A stretch of DNA of 64,000 nucleotides from GCA-002726655 sp046582185 (GTDB lineage: Bacteria; Pseudomonadota; Gammaproteobacteria; Pseudomonadales; Azotimanducaceae), in contig JAYGEX010000039.1 of the NCBI GenBank assembly GCA_046582185.1, forward strand, positions 1 to 64,000, in the 5' to 3' direction. Numbering within the stretch: position 1 is the stretch's first letter; every line of letters begins with the position of its first letter. The position numbers and the translations under genes are program-made. The notes below the pieces were generated by a model. That model worked only from the letters and a program-made list of their open reading frames with translations. It did not search any database and was not told where the DNA came from. Below are positions 56,331 through 63,662 of the stretch, in pieces.

Positions 56331-56792
56331 CTAGAGCTGTTCTGCAATTTCCTCAGGCGTTGTCTGGGGTTCAAATCGACTCAAGACCTTGCCGTCTTTC
56401 CCTACCAGGAATTTGGTGAAATTCCAGCCAATATCGGCCACGCCTTCAGCATTGGCTTTCTCTGATTTCAGCCATTTATATAGCTCACAGGCGCCGTCTC
56501 CGTTGACTTCTATTTTGGCGAACATTGGAAAGTTTGCATCATATTTTGATTTCGCAAATTCCAGTATTTCTTCGTTTGTTCCCGGTTCCTGCTTACCAAA
56601 CTGATTGCAGGGAAACCCCAGTACTTGAAAATTCTCTGTTTCTTCATGCAATGTACGCAGACCTGCGTACTGATTAGTGAGGCCTCACTGGCTTGCAAGA
56701 TTGACGATTAAGAGCACCTGGTCCCGATACTCTGAAAACGATACCTTCTCGCCGGTAATGGATTCCATTTCCATTTCGTAGAATAAAGACAT
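56331..56792 (-). CDS. glutathione peroxidase, probable selenoprotein (in-frame TGA = Sec)
   Basis: 153-aa peroxidase reducing hydroperoxides with a thiol donor. Reading from ATG 56792 (AAGGA upstream), the frame meets TGA at 56687-56685 exactly at the peroxidatic residue (NLASQ-U-GLTNQY, residue 36), and then continues in the same frame through FPCNQFG (Gln of the tetrad) and GWNFTKF (Trp and Asn) to the TAG at 56333. The rest of the gene is intact, and a hairpin suitable as a bacterial SECIS element follows the TGA, so selenocysteine is the best reading. A gene finder would report only the downstream fragment from a TTG at 56651. Sec-machinery genes (selA, selB, selC, selD) are not in the window. 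Confidence 0.87.
56653..56670 (-). promoter_or_regulatory. SECIS-like hairpin of the glutathione peroxidase mRNA
   Basis: The mRNA-sense sequence GUACGCAGGUCUGCGUAC folds into a 7-bp stem with a GGUC tetraloop. The stem starts 14 nt after the UGA and the loop begins 22 nt after it, with G as the first loop base. Bacterial SECIS elements are small stem-loops with a G near the start of the loop, about 16-37 nt downstream of UGA, so position and form fit. Confidence 0.8.
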
Positions 56793-56936
56793 ATGCCTGT
56801 TCCTTGTCGTTTATTGTTGTTGCTGGTTGTGCGACGAATCCTATCCTTAGCTTGGCCTTGGGTCAAAACATTGGTTCCCTGTCACGCGAATAGTTTGCAT
56901 GTTTTTTTGCAATGAGGTTTACGATGAAGCCCATCG

Positions 56937-58538
56937 TCAGGAAAAGATGCCATGCAGGTACCAGTTATCATTCTTCAGGTGGTGGAATACCCAATAGAGC
57001 ACGCCGCATTCATGGCGACCGATATAGTAGTCCCGGGCAGAATCGTTACCATCCCACCAGCCGAAATCGATTCTCTCTGGCCCCTGGGTCAGTTCCAGCT
57101 GGCCGCCAAGGCAGGGCAGCCGGTTACGCACGCTTAGTTTCTTTTGTGAATTCAGGAGATACAGGGGTCTCGGATTCTCACCTTTCTCATTTTCAGGATG
57201 CCAGTAATTTTTTTGGCCAAGATTAATTGTTTTCCAGGCTTTCTCTGGCCGATGATCATTGGCCAGGGACAGACCGAAGCAATTTCCCGGCCCTAGTCGA
57301 ACCCGAAGCATATTCAACAAGCGGTTTGCCCGATCTTGTTCTGCATTCTTTATTGGTAGAGAGTTTTTAGGTGAAGAGTTGCGCCCATCGCCACTTTTCG
57401 GCCGAAAGCGGCTGTTGTGAAACAGGTCGCCTGAAGTTGAGTCTGCTGGATAAAATGTGTTCACGATCAGGCAGATATTATCGATTTCTGGCACATCGTT
57501 GATCTTGTCCAGTTGTAGCTGTATCAACATCAGGAACATGTTGGCGTCATTGTCCGGGTTAGCAAGATAGATACTGAAGCTCTTTGGTTCGTGACTACGG
57601 TGGGATAATCTGAAGGTGAGGTGGTTGATACATAACTGACGTGCCAGAAGAAATTGACATAATTCTGAAATTAATCGCTTAACAGGGAAAACCAGAGACT
57701 GAATATTGGTCACGTCAGAGAGGAAGGTTATGTCGCTGTAAAATCGTGGAGTTTCACTGATGAATTTCTGCGGGTCTGGTTTTTCACCGATGAGGCGCTG
57801 TAAATAGTCTGTAAAGAAAATGCCAAAGCGGCGATTGAGCCCATCGATTGGCAGATCCAACAAGCTGCCGATATTTTTGATGCCCATCTGTTGTAGGGAC
57901 TCTTTGACCTTCGGCTCAATAAGAAGGCAATCAATTGGCGTTGTCTTTAGGGAAGCGGGAACACTTACTAAACGATTAATGCCATCGCCGGTGAGGACAG
58001 CAGAGCCATTTTGTTCAGCCAGGCCCTGTTTTGAAAAGCCCTGTTCGGCGAGGCAGAGCGCTGCCAGTGGCGTGTGGTTAACGCCAATGTTGGCGGAAAA
58101 CCCAAGCTTGCCAAGGCCTTCACGAATAATAGATATCAGCTCGGGCAAGCTGCCATATAGTTTTAGACAGCTGGCGACTTCTAACAAGAGACTATGGGGT
58201 GTTTTGATGGACACTCCGGGAGTGAACTGATATGCCCACTGGGCGAGATGTGAGAGAGTTGTTAGTTCCTTTGCCTCATCCCGCTCAAAGCTGACGATCT
58301 GGCTGCTTAAAGTATAAGCGGTGTCCATGCTGCTGCCAGAACGGATGCCCATGTTCTTTGCCGCGGGGTTCATGAAATGGATTCGTTGCCGAACCACTAC
58401 CACCATAGGTTTTTCAAGGGCGCTATCTATTGCTAATTGACCAATCGCTGACTGACCGCGCGAAAATATCTCAAGGGGTAGTTGATTGAAGTGCAGGCAT
58501 AACCACAAGCCCTTTGCCTTAGTGGAGCTCGGATTCAT
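56937..58538 (-). CDS. imuB: ImuB, catalytically inactive Y-family polymerase-like mutasome protein
   Basis: 533-aa protein that links ImuA and DnaE2 to the beta clamp during SOS mutagenesis. The N-terminal Y-family-like palm/finger region (LWLCLHFNQLPLEIFSRG, MNPAAKNMGIRSGSSM) lacks the usual catalytic acidic motif, as known for ImuB; the C-terminal ImuB tail (YYIGRHECGVLYWVFH) is present. The start at 58538 overlaps the end of imuA by 20 bp; 58550 is an alternative. Co-transcribed with imuA from an SOS promoter. Confidence 0.92.
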   Translation of the reverse strand: MNPSSTKAKGLWLCLHFNQLPLEIFSRGQSAIGQLAIDSALEKPMVVVVRQRIHFMNPAAKNMGIRSGSSMDTAYTLSSQIVSFERDEAKELTTLSHLAQWAYQFTPGVSIKTPHSLLLEVASCLKLYGSLPELISIIREGLGKLGFSANIGVNHTPLAALCLAEQGFSKQGLAEQNGSAVLTGDGINRLVSVPASLKTTPIDCLLIEPKVKESLQQMGIKNIGSLLDLPIDGLNRRFGIFFTDYLQRLIGEKPDPQKFISETPRFYSDITFLSDVTNIQSLVFPVKRLISELCQFLLARQLCINHLTFRLSHRSHEPKSFSIYLANPDNDANMFLMLIQLQLDKINDVPEIDNICLIVNTFYPADSTSGDLFHNSRFRPKSGDGRNSSPKNSLPIKNAEQDRANRLLNMLRVRLGPGNCFGLSLANDHRPEKAWKTINLGQKNYWHPENEKGENPRPLYLLNSQKKLSVRNRLPCLGGQLELTQGPERIDFGWWDGNDSARDYYIGRHECGVLYWVFHHLKNDNWYLHGIFS

Positions 58539-59454
58539 TGCTCGTACCATTGTTTGTATAGAGACTGCTCTTATGAATATCGTCTGCATTGAAACGACCG
58601 GCACTACGATCAGTTGTACTGTTGAAACCTGTAGTGCTTATCACGATTCTTTCTTCAAGTCTTTCGCCGGCCTTTATAGATGAGCCAACAGGTAGTTCAG
58701 AAAAATGGGGGGTAAGCTGATTTAAGGAATCCTCGAAGCTAATGTTGATGGTTCTGCTTGCCCAGCCACCACGGCGCTTAAGTATCTTGAGATCAATCGA
58801 GGTATTTGTGAGTAGTGGTGATGTTCGGGTCGCATGGAGCTGAATACGCAGCTCTGCAGGTGATGCATGGATTGCAGCCCTTAAAGGCCGAAACAAAATG
58901 CTCCAGCTATTACCTTCTTTGCTGGCGACCTGTAGTCGCCTGATCTGTTTCTCGTTTATATTGCCGGGCCAGGCCAGCACCGCGCTGCAACTCTTTGATG
59001 CAAGCGCTTTTTCGAGGACCCACAAGACATCATCCTTTGATTTTGGCCTCACAACGAGTATCGATGCCAGATCAATTCCAGCATTTACCAATGCTGGCGG
59101 ATAAGGAATATAGGGTGGTGCAACCCACAGCAACCAGCGACTTTGTATCTGGCTTAATTGTGCAAGGGCAGGGCTTAGCAACCTTAATTCACCGATGCCG
59201 TACTGGTCATGCAACAACTCGGTAACGCCATCTTCCGGCCAGCCAGACCCCGGTAGATGCTCATCCAGTGTTTTGTAGCCTGTAGAGATACCGCGGGTAA
59301 AGCGGTCGTCGAGACTGGATGCGCGCCAGATGTTGGCATCTTTCAAAAGCTCCGTGATAGCTTGCTTTTGGACAGATTGCTTTGTAACAGGCGGCTTTTG
59401 AACAGACTTCTCCTGAATAAGGGCGAGTTGGACCGATTTAGTTTGCTGGGACAT
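58519..59454 (-). CDS. imuA: ImuA, RecA-like translesion synthesis accessory protein
   Basis: 311-aa protein of the ImuA (SulA/RecA-like) family, the first gene of imuA-imuB. The core (GISTGYKTLDEHLPGSGWPEDGVTELLHDQYGIGELRLLSPALA) aligns with the RecA-like fold of ImuA. The N-terminus has a repeated KSVQ/KQSVQ segment (about 5-30) that is unusual. A LexA box is 13-32 bp upstream of the ATG. Confidence 0.92.
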   Translation of the reverse strand: MSQQTKSVQLALIQEKSVQKPPVTKQSVQKQAITELLKDANIWRASSLDDRFTRGISTGYKTLDEHLPGSGWPEDGVTELLHDQYGIGELRLLSPALAQLSQIQSRWLLWVAPPYIPYPPALVNAGIDLASILVVRPKSKDDVLWVLEKALASKSCSAVLAWPGNINEKQIRRLQVASKEGNSWSILFRPLRAAIHASPAELRIQLHATRTSPLLTNTSIDLKILKRRGGWASRTINISFEDSLNQLTPHFSELPVGSSIKAGERLEERIVISTTGFNSTTDRSAGRFNADDIHKSSLYTNNGTSNESELH

Positions 59455-59466
59455 CTTTTTTAATAA

Positions 59467-59486
59467 TACTGGTTATATATACAGTA
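59467..59486 (-). promoter_or_regulatory. LexA (SOS) box upstream of imuA
   Basis: TACTGGTTATATATACAGTA carries CTG-N10-CAG with an AT-rich centre. It lies 13 bp before the imuA start codon, so LexA binding would block transcription initiation of imuA-imuB. Near identical in design to the box in front of dnaE2. Confidence 0.88.
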
Positions 59487-59840
59487 TTATTAATATAATC
59501 CAAGACCCACGATCAGGTCAAGACCGGTAATACTTTCGAATCCCCAGATGGGAATCTGTCAGCGTATGGTCGTCCAGGTGAAAACTAGATTTGTGCTACA
59601 TTAGGATGAGGGTCTGTTTTTTCGCTAACATTATAATCAAGGTTTTTGGCTTTAGAGATTTCTAAGGGATCTGGGCGGTGGGTAAATACATAAAATCAAC
59701 GACATCATGTCGCAATATATTCGTCCCCGTGACAATGTACCCAAAATCCTGATATGAAGGTGCTATCCAAATGTTTACAAGGCATTCGCTGAACAAAATG
59801 CGATACGGGAATTTGCGAATTTGTTTCGTGGATTAAATTG
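59487..59840. other. intergenic region between imuA promoter and cassette cluster
   Basis: No gene or RNA element recognised in these 354 bp. The right limit (G at 59840 followed by TTATGG) is the probable left border of the first integron-like cassette. Confidence 0.4.
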
Positions 59841-60143
59841 TTATGGTTTAGCAATCTGCTGTCTAGCAGCCATACGTTTATGAAGGATACGAACAATCTC
59901 AACTTTATTTTCTTCAAGGTTCCGATAGAAAATTATGTGGCTTGCACAGGGAAACTTTCGATAACCTTCCCTGATGTAATCACAAACACTACCTGCCTCT
60001 GGGGTATGGGATAGCATATGAAATACATCATCAAACTGTTTGGCATAAACTCGTCGCTGGCTTGTCCCCCATTTTCGTTGCGTATATGCAACGATCGACT
60101 TCAAATCGGCTTTAGCTTTCCGGGTTAACGAAAATGCCTCCAT
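59841..60143 (-). CDS. parE: ParE/RelE-family toxin
   Basis: 100-aa type II toxin. The sequence MEAFSLTRKAKADLKSIVAYTQRKWG and the C-terminal VEIVRILHKRMAARQQI match ParE-type toxins (gyrase poison or related). It overlaps the parD stop by one base (TAATG). Its stop codon is made of the first bases of the cassette border TTATGG, a common packing in integron cassettes. Confidence 0.9.
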   Translation of the reverse strand: MEAFSLTRKAKADLKSIVAYTQRKWGTSQRRVYAKQFDDVFHMLSHTPEAGSVCDYIREGYRKFPCASHIIFYRNLEENKVEIVRILHKRMAARQQIAKP

Positions 60144-60382
60144 TAACCAAGCTCATCATCAAGTTCTTGCATCAAACCTTCGTAGCTATATTCTGCAGCG
60201 CCACTATTTTCGCCTTCTTCAAGCAAATGACGAAGAGTAGCAATTTTGTTTTCATTATCTTCAAGCAGTCTCAAACCGGCACGTACAACCTCGCTCACAG
60301 AAGAATACCTACCGCCACCTACTTGCTGGGAAGCGAAGTCGTCAAAGTGTTCACCCAGGGTAATACTCGTATTCTTAGACAT
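60143..60382 (-). CDS. parD: ParD-family antitoxin
   Basis: 79-aa antitoxin with an N-terminal ribbon-helix-helix DNA-binding domain (ITLGEHFDDFASQQVGGGRYSSVSEVVRAGLRLLE) and an acidic C-terminal arm that would wrap ParE. It should repress its own promoter in the 60383-60430 region. Transcribed first, coupled to parE. Confidence 0.9.
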   Translation of the reverse strand: MSKNTSITLGEHFDDFASQQVGGGRYSSVSEVVRAGLRLLEDNENKIATLRHLLEEGENSGAAEYSYEGLMQELDDELG

Positions 60383-60426
60383 TCCGAGCCTCCGATACCA
60401 ATTAATACCTAATCGTGGTACATATA

Positions 60427-60503
60427 CAATAACAAGTCAATCAACCACATACATTCGGTGCCGGACCTCCGCTTCGCTAAGGTCGGTTGTTGATGCGTTA
60501 AGC
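60427..60503 (+). repeat. attC-like recombination site 1 (after parDE)
   Basis: Begins CAATAACAAG (R'') and ends GCGTTAAGC, where GTTAAGC fits the integron core GTTRRRY. Between them the arms pair: TCAATCAACC with GGTTGTTGA, and CCGGACCT with AGGTCGG, giving an imperfect hairpin with extra-helical bases as in attC. The R'' (CAATAAC) matches six of seven bases of the reverse complement of the parDE cassette border GTTATGG at 59840. Confidence 0.7.
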
Positions 60504-60673
60504 ATGGGAATAATTTCTGGGCGCTACCTGGCGGCCGAGTAGAGTTTTTGCTGAAACTGGAATTTCTAATCGAAAAACTAACTGGCTTCCCAGAGTCAAT
60601 TGAGTCTATAAAAATAAACGAGACTAATGCATAACAAGACCGGACAATCTGACTCCGCAAGCTATTGGCGGCG
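60498..60673 (+). other. short cassette without ORF
   Basis: Stretch between the core sites of attC-like sites 1 and 2 (about 175 bp). It has no credible ORF on either strand. It may be a promoter-carrying or decayed cassette. Confidence 0.5.
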
Positions 60674-60680
60674 TTATGTG
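60629..60680 (+). repeat. attC-like recombination site 2
   Basis: Short (52 bp) site starting GCATAACAAG and ending GGCGGCGTTATGT. Ends are inverted repeats (GCATAAC against GTTATGT), and the inner arms (CCGGACAAT against ATTGGCGG) pair imperfectly. The core GTTATGT departs from GTTRRRY at one base, so it is a less certain attC. Confidence 0.55.
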
Positions 60681-60718
60681 CTGAAAGCACTGAGAGTAAC
60701 AGTGATATATTACTGAGC

Positions 60719-60964
60719 ATGAGTAATGAACAACCGAAAAATCCATTACATGGTATTACGCTTGAGAAGGTTGTAACGCGGTTAATGGAACACTACGGAT
60801 GGGATGGACTGTCTCAGAGAATCGATATCAATTGTTTTAAAAGTGATCCATCGATCATGTCATCACTCACGTTTTTACGTAAAACCCCGTGGGCCAGAGA
60901 TAAAGTTGAGAGTTTGTATATATCAACATTTGAAAAAGGATACCCCTGGGTTAATTCCAAATGA
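60719..60964 (+). CDS. DUF2132 (VF530-like) protein
   Basis: 81-aa protein matching DUF2132/VF530 over its whole length: NPLHGITLEKVVTRLMEHYGW, then INCFKSDPSIMSSLTFLRKTPWARDKVE. It is a small helical, possibly DNA-binding family of unknown function. The ATG at 60719 follows attC-like site 2 by about 40 bp, so it heads the next cassette. Confidence 0.85.
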   Translation: MSNEQPKNPLHGITLEKVVTRLMEHYGWDGLSQRIDINCFKSDPSIMSSLTFLRKTPWARDKVESLYISTFEKGYPWVNSK

Positions 60965-60983
60965 GCTGCTTTGAGTGACTAAT

Positions 60984-61170
60984 ATGGATATTTTAGAAAC
61001 ACATAATCCCTCGGTTATTGCAGATGAATTGGACGAAATGGAATTTCGTGAAATTAGGCTCTTTTAGTGAAGGTGGTAGTGGTGTCTTTTGGTTACATGC
61101 CGGTGGGCCGGGGCCGCGGGAAATGCATCCTGATTGTGATGAATTTCTTCAGATACTTAAAGGTGTTAGC
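60984..61170 (+). pseudogene. broken and truncated cupin-type gene
   Basis: ATG 60984 opens MDILETHNPSVIADELDEMEFREIRLF and stops at TAG 61065-61067. From about 61045 the next frame continues the same protein: KLGSFSEGGSGVFWLHAGGPGPREMHPDCDEFLQILKG, a cupin motif with metal-binding His. So one base was gained or lost near 61045-61062. The cupin then ends abruptly at the border of the brnTA cassette (G-TTAGCAC, 61164), so the 3' half is missing too. Confidence 0.75.
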
Positions 61171-61176
61171 ACCCCA

Positions 61177-61449
61177 TCACGCATTGCGGCTCTGTTTAAC
61201 ATCATCGGCGAGCCAGGACTTGATGAGGGATTGATAAGGCATATCACGCTTATTGGCTTCGATTTTAATGCTATCCAATAAACCCTCGGGTAGCCTGAGT
61301 GAAATCGTTTTAGTTGAGGGTTTTAAATTGGGCATTAATACTGATTGTGCCTGCTTCCAATCAACATAGTCACTGGAGTCATGCTTTTCCCAAAAAGTTC
61401 TTTCGTCAGCTTCAGTTTTAAATTTAGGTATAGCTTTAACTTTGCTCAT
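61177..61449 (-). CDS. brnA: BrnA/CopG-family antitoxin
   Basis: 90-aa antitoxin. The N-terminal part (SKVKAIPKFKTEADERTFWEKHDSSDYVDW) interacts with the toxin in this family, and the C-terminal ribbon-helix-helix (TKTISLRLPEGLLDSIKIEANKRDMPYQSLIKSWL) binds DNA. ATG 61449 has AGAGGA upstream; the longer frame to 61479 is not needed. Overlaps brnT by 14 bp. Confidence 0.88.
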   Translation of the reverse strand: MSKVKAIPKFKTEADERTFWEKHDSSDYVDWKQAQSVLMPNLKPSTKTISLRLPEGLLDSIKIEANKRDMPYQSLIKSWLADDVKQSRNA

Positions 61450-61735
61450 AAGAGTTCCTCTCCTTTCGGTGCATATCACGAGCTGAAATTACACGAATTA
61501 ATGTACCAGTAGAACGCAGGGTAAAAGTTACATGCAGCAATCTAGTATCATTACTTTCCCCCAGGGCATGGTAGCGCTCCTCGTTTTTGCTGTGCTTCTG
61601 ATCAGCCAGTACCAGTAATGGTTGATTAAAAAACACCTGCTCAGCCTCAAATCGGTTAACGGCATGTTTTTCTTCGATTTTTCGTTCGTTTCCATCGTCC
61701 CAGTCAAAGCCGGCAACTTGTCTCCAATCAATCAT
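61436..61735 (-). CDS. brnT: BrnT-family toxin
   Basis: 99-aa RelE-like ribonuclease toxin. Family pattern: FDWDDGNERKIEEKHAVNRFEAEQVF, then HSKNEERYHALG and IRVISARDMHRKERNSYE. As usual for BrnTA, the toxin is the first gene. A palindromic TATATG/CATATA sequence lies directly upstream (61735-61760) and may be the operator. Confidence 0.88.
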   Translation of the reverse strand: MIDWRQVAGFDWDDGNERKIEEKHAVNRFEAEQVFFNQPLLVLADQKHSKNEERYHALGESNDTRLLHVTFTLRSTGTLIRVISARDMHRKERNSYEQS

Positions 61736-61775
61736 ATATGTATATTACCATCATATACATACAGCTCAAGTTTGA

Positions 61776-61824
61776 GTGCTAACAATACGCTGCAAGCGAC
61801 GCACATCGTGCGCGAGCGTTTCTG
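61776..61824 (+). repeat. attC-like recombination site 3 (after brnTA)
   Basis: Starts GTGCTAACAATACGCT and ends GAGCGTTTCTG. Arms pair as ACGCT with AGCGT and CGCAC with GTGCG around an ATC loop, leaving unpaired GCAAG as an extra-helical stretch. The left part looks like a genuine R''/L'' region; the right core GTTTCTG does not match GTTRRRY, as expected if it is the border to non-integron DNA. Confidence 0.6.
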
Positions 61825-61830
61825 AAAGCT

Positions 61831-62316
61831 CTAGATCGGAAGGGTATAACCTTCCTTTAACTCTTCCATAACCACATAAGTCCGGGATTCCCTGACGCCT
61901 GGAAGCAGCAACAATGTTTCGCCCAGAAATTTACGGTAAGCCGCTATATCCGCAACTCGTGCCTTAATCAGATAATCAAAATTACCCGAGACAAGATGAC
62001 ACTCGATAATTTCCGGCAAGCTGGTGACGGCTTCGCGAAATTCGGCGAATACCCCAGGCGATGTGCGCAGCAGGGAAATCTCAACGAATACCAATAGATC
62101 AAGTTGAAGCAGGTGAGGGTTTAGCTTCGCCGAGTATTGTTCAATAAAGCCGCGGCTCTCCAGCGATTTAACCCGCTCCGAACAAGGCGTGGCACTGAGC
62201 CCTACTTCCCTTGCCAGCGCAGTATTGGATTTGCGGCCATCGCTTTGCAAAGCCCTGAGAATTTTCAAGTCAACTCTGTCCAGTGATTTACTCTGGATAT
62301 TTGATACATCTGACAT
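61831..62316 (-). CDS. Lrp/AsnC family transcriptional regulator
   Basis: 161-aa regulator: N-terminal winged helix-turn-helix (LDRVDLKILRALQSDGRKSNTALAREVGLSATPCSERVKSLE, about 12-52) and C-terminal RAM/AsnC effector domain. Encoded divergently from ald, and Lrp-type proteins commonly activate alanine dehydrogenase in response to alanine. The 168-bp shared region contains GAGATACACTAGTCTC, a plausible operator. Confidence 0.92.
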   Translation of the reverse strand: MSDVSNIQSKSLDRVDLKILRALQSDGRKSNTALAREVGLSATPCSERVKSLESRGFIEQYSAKLNPHLLQLDLLVFVEISLLRTSPGVFAEFREAVTSLPEIIECHLVSGNFDYLIKARVADIAAYRKFLGETLLLLPGVRESRTYVVMEELKEGYTLPI

Positions 62317-62484
62317 ATATATACCTTATATTATTCTATCAAAGAGATATTCAACTATTAATTGTACCAAAATAAGTGAGATACACTAGTCTCGCGTTCA
62401 TATACTTGGCGTTCATATTGACCGCATATTTAATGCTGATTGTTCAACCCTTGTTGTTCAAGATAATGCTGAAGAGGAATTGTC

Positions 62485-63603
62485 ATGCTTATAGGTGTAC
62501 CCAGGGAAATAAAAAATCACGAATATCGAGTTGGCCTGATACCGGCTGCGGTTAGAGAACTTGTACTCCATGGACATGAAGTGATGATGGAAACGGGGGC
62601 CGGTGCTGGCATTGGTTTTCTGGATGAGGACTATATCGGCACTGGTGCAAAAATCGCAGCTGATGCGCAATCCGTTTTTGATCAGGCGGAAATGATTGTT
62701 AAGGTGAAAGAACCTCAAACGGTTGAACGAGCAATGTTAAGAGAGAATCAGACATTGTTTACCTATTTACATCTGGCTCCTGATCTTGCGCAGACGAAAG
62801 ATCTCGTTAGCAGTGGTTCTACCTGCATAGCCTATGAAACCGTCACTGATGCTGCCGGCAGGTTGCCTCTCTTGGCACCGATGTCTGAGGTGGCCGGAAG
62901 AATGTCTATCCAGGCTGGCGCCATGTGTATGGAAAAATCCCGCGGCGGAAGCGGCATATTACTCGGCGGTGTGCCAGGTGTTGCGCAGGGTCATGTTGTC
63001 ATCCTTGGGGGTGGTGTTGTTGGCCAGAACGCAGCGCAAATGGCCGTTGGCATGGGTGCCAGAGTGACTATCATCGATCGCAGCGTTGATGTCTTGCGGA
63101 TCATCGATCGTCAGTTCGGTAACAGGGTACAAACACTTTACTCGACGCAGGATGCTGTTATGGCGAATGTGATGAACGCAGACCTTGTTATCGGTTCTGT
63201 GCTGATACCCGGTGCATCTGCACCTAAACTGGTGACCGCTGAAATGATCAAAGAGATGAAAGATGGAACTGTCGTCGTTGATGTCGCCATTGACCAGGGT
63301 GGTTGTTTCGAAACTTCTCATGCAACAACTCACGATGATCCAACCTATATCAAAGACGGCGTTGTGCATTACTGTGTTGCAAACATGCCAGGCGCAGTTG
63401 CGAAGACATCGGCCGCAGCACTTAACAATGCGACGCTACCTTATGTGTTGGAACTCGCTGATAAGGGGATTCAGAATGCCTTAAGGTCCAATGTACATCT
63501 TCTACATGGATTGAATGTCTATCATGGAAAAGTGACCAACGAATATGTTGGTAAGGCGCATCATATGGACTATGTCGATGCGGAGAGTATTCTGGCTGCA
63601 TAG
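62485..63603 (+). CDS. ald: alanine dehydrogenase
   Basis: 372-aa NAD-dependent enzyme interconverting L-alanine and pyruvate plus ammonium. N-terminal IGVPREIKNHEYRVGL (substrate Arg), catalytic-Lys region MIVKVKEPQ, and Rossmann motif LGGGVVGQNAAQMAVGMGA are all intact. Ribosome-binding site GAGGAA. Adjacent divergent Lrp is the likely regulator. Confidence 0.97.
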   Translation: MLIGVPREIKNHEYRVGLIPAAVRELVLHGHEVMMETGAGAGIGFLDEDYIGTGAKIAADAQSVFDQAEMIVKVKEPQTVERAMLRENQTLFTYLHLAPDLAQTKDLVSSGSTCIAYETVTDAAGRLPLLAPMSEVAGRMSIQAGAMCMEKSRGGSGILLGGVPGVAQGHVVILGGGVVGQNAAQMAVGMGARVTIIDRSVDVLRIIDRQFGNRVQTLYSTQDAVMANVMNADLVIGSVLIPGASAPKLVTAEMIKEMKDGTVVVDVAIDQGGCFETSHATTHDDPTYIKDGVVHYCVANMPGAVAKTSAAALNNATLPYVLELADKGIQNALRSNVHLLHGLNVYHGKVTNEYVGKAHHMDYVDAESILAA

Positions 63604-63662
63604 AAAACTCGACTGGCTATGCCAGTTGAGTTAAGGAGCGAGTTGCTTTCCCATTCATCCAT

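Larger units (their letters stand above)
61164..61818 (+). mobile_element. brnTA cassette (integron-like)
   Basis: The unit starts at GTTAGCAC (61164-61171) and its attC-like end starts with the exact reverse complement GTGCTAAC (61776-61783). In integron cassettes the R'' of a cassette's own attC is complementary to its 5' border, so this pairing marks a complete cassette. It contains brnA and brnT and interrupts the cupin remnant. Confidence 0.65.

Noticed and set aside
56331..56651. Glutathione peroxidase as a simple truncated gene or pseudogene
   Set aside because: The upstream sequence is in the same frame, begins with a good ribosome-binding site and ATG, and is interrupted only by TGA at the Sec position with a SECIS-like hairpin after it. 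A random nonsense mutation would rarely fall exactly there.
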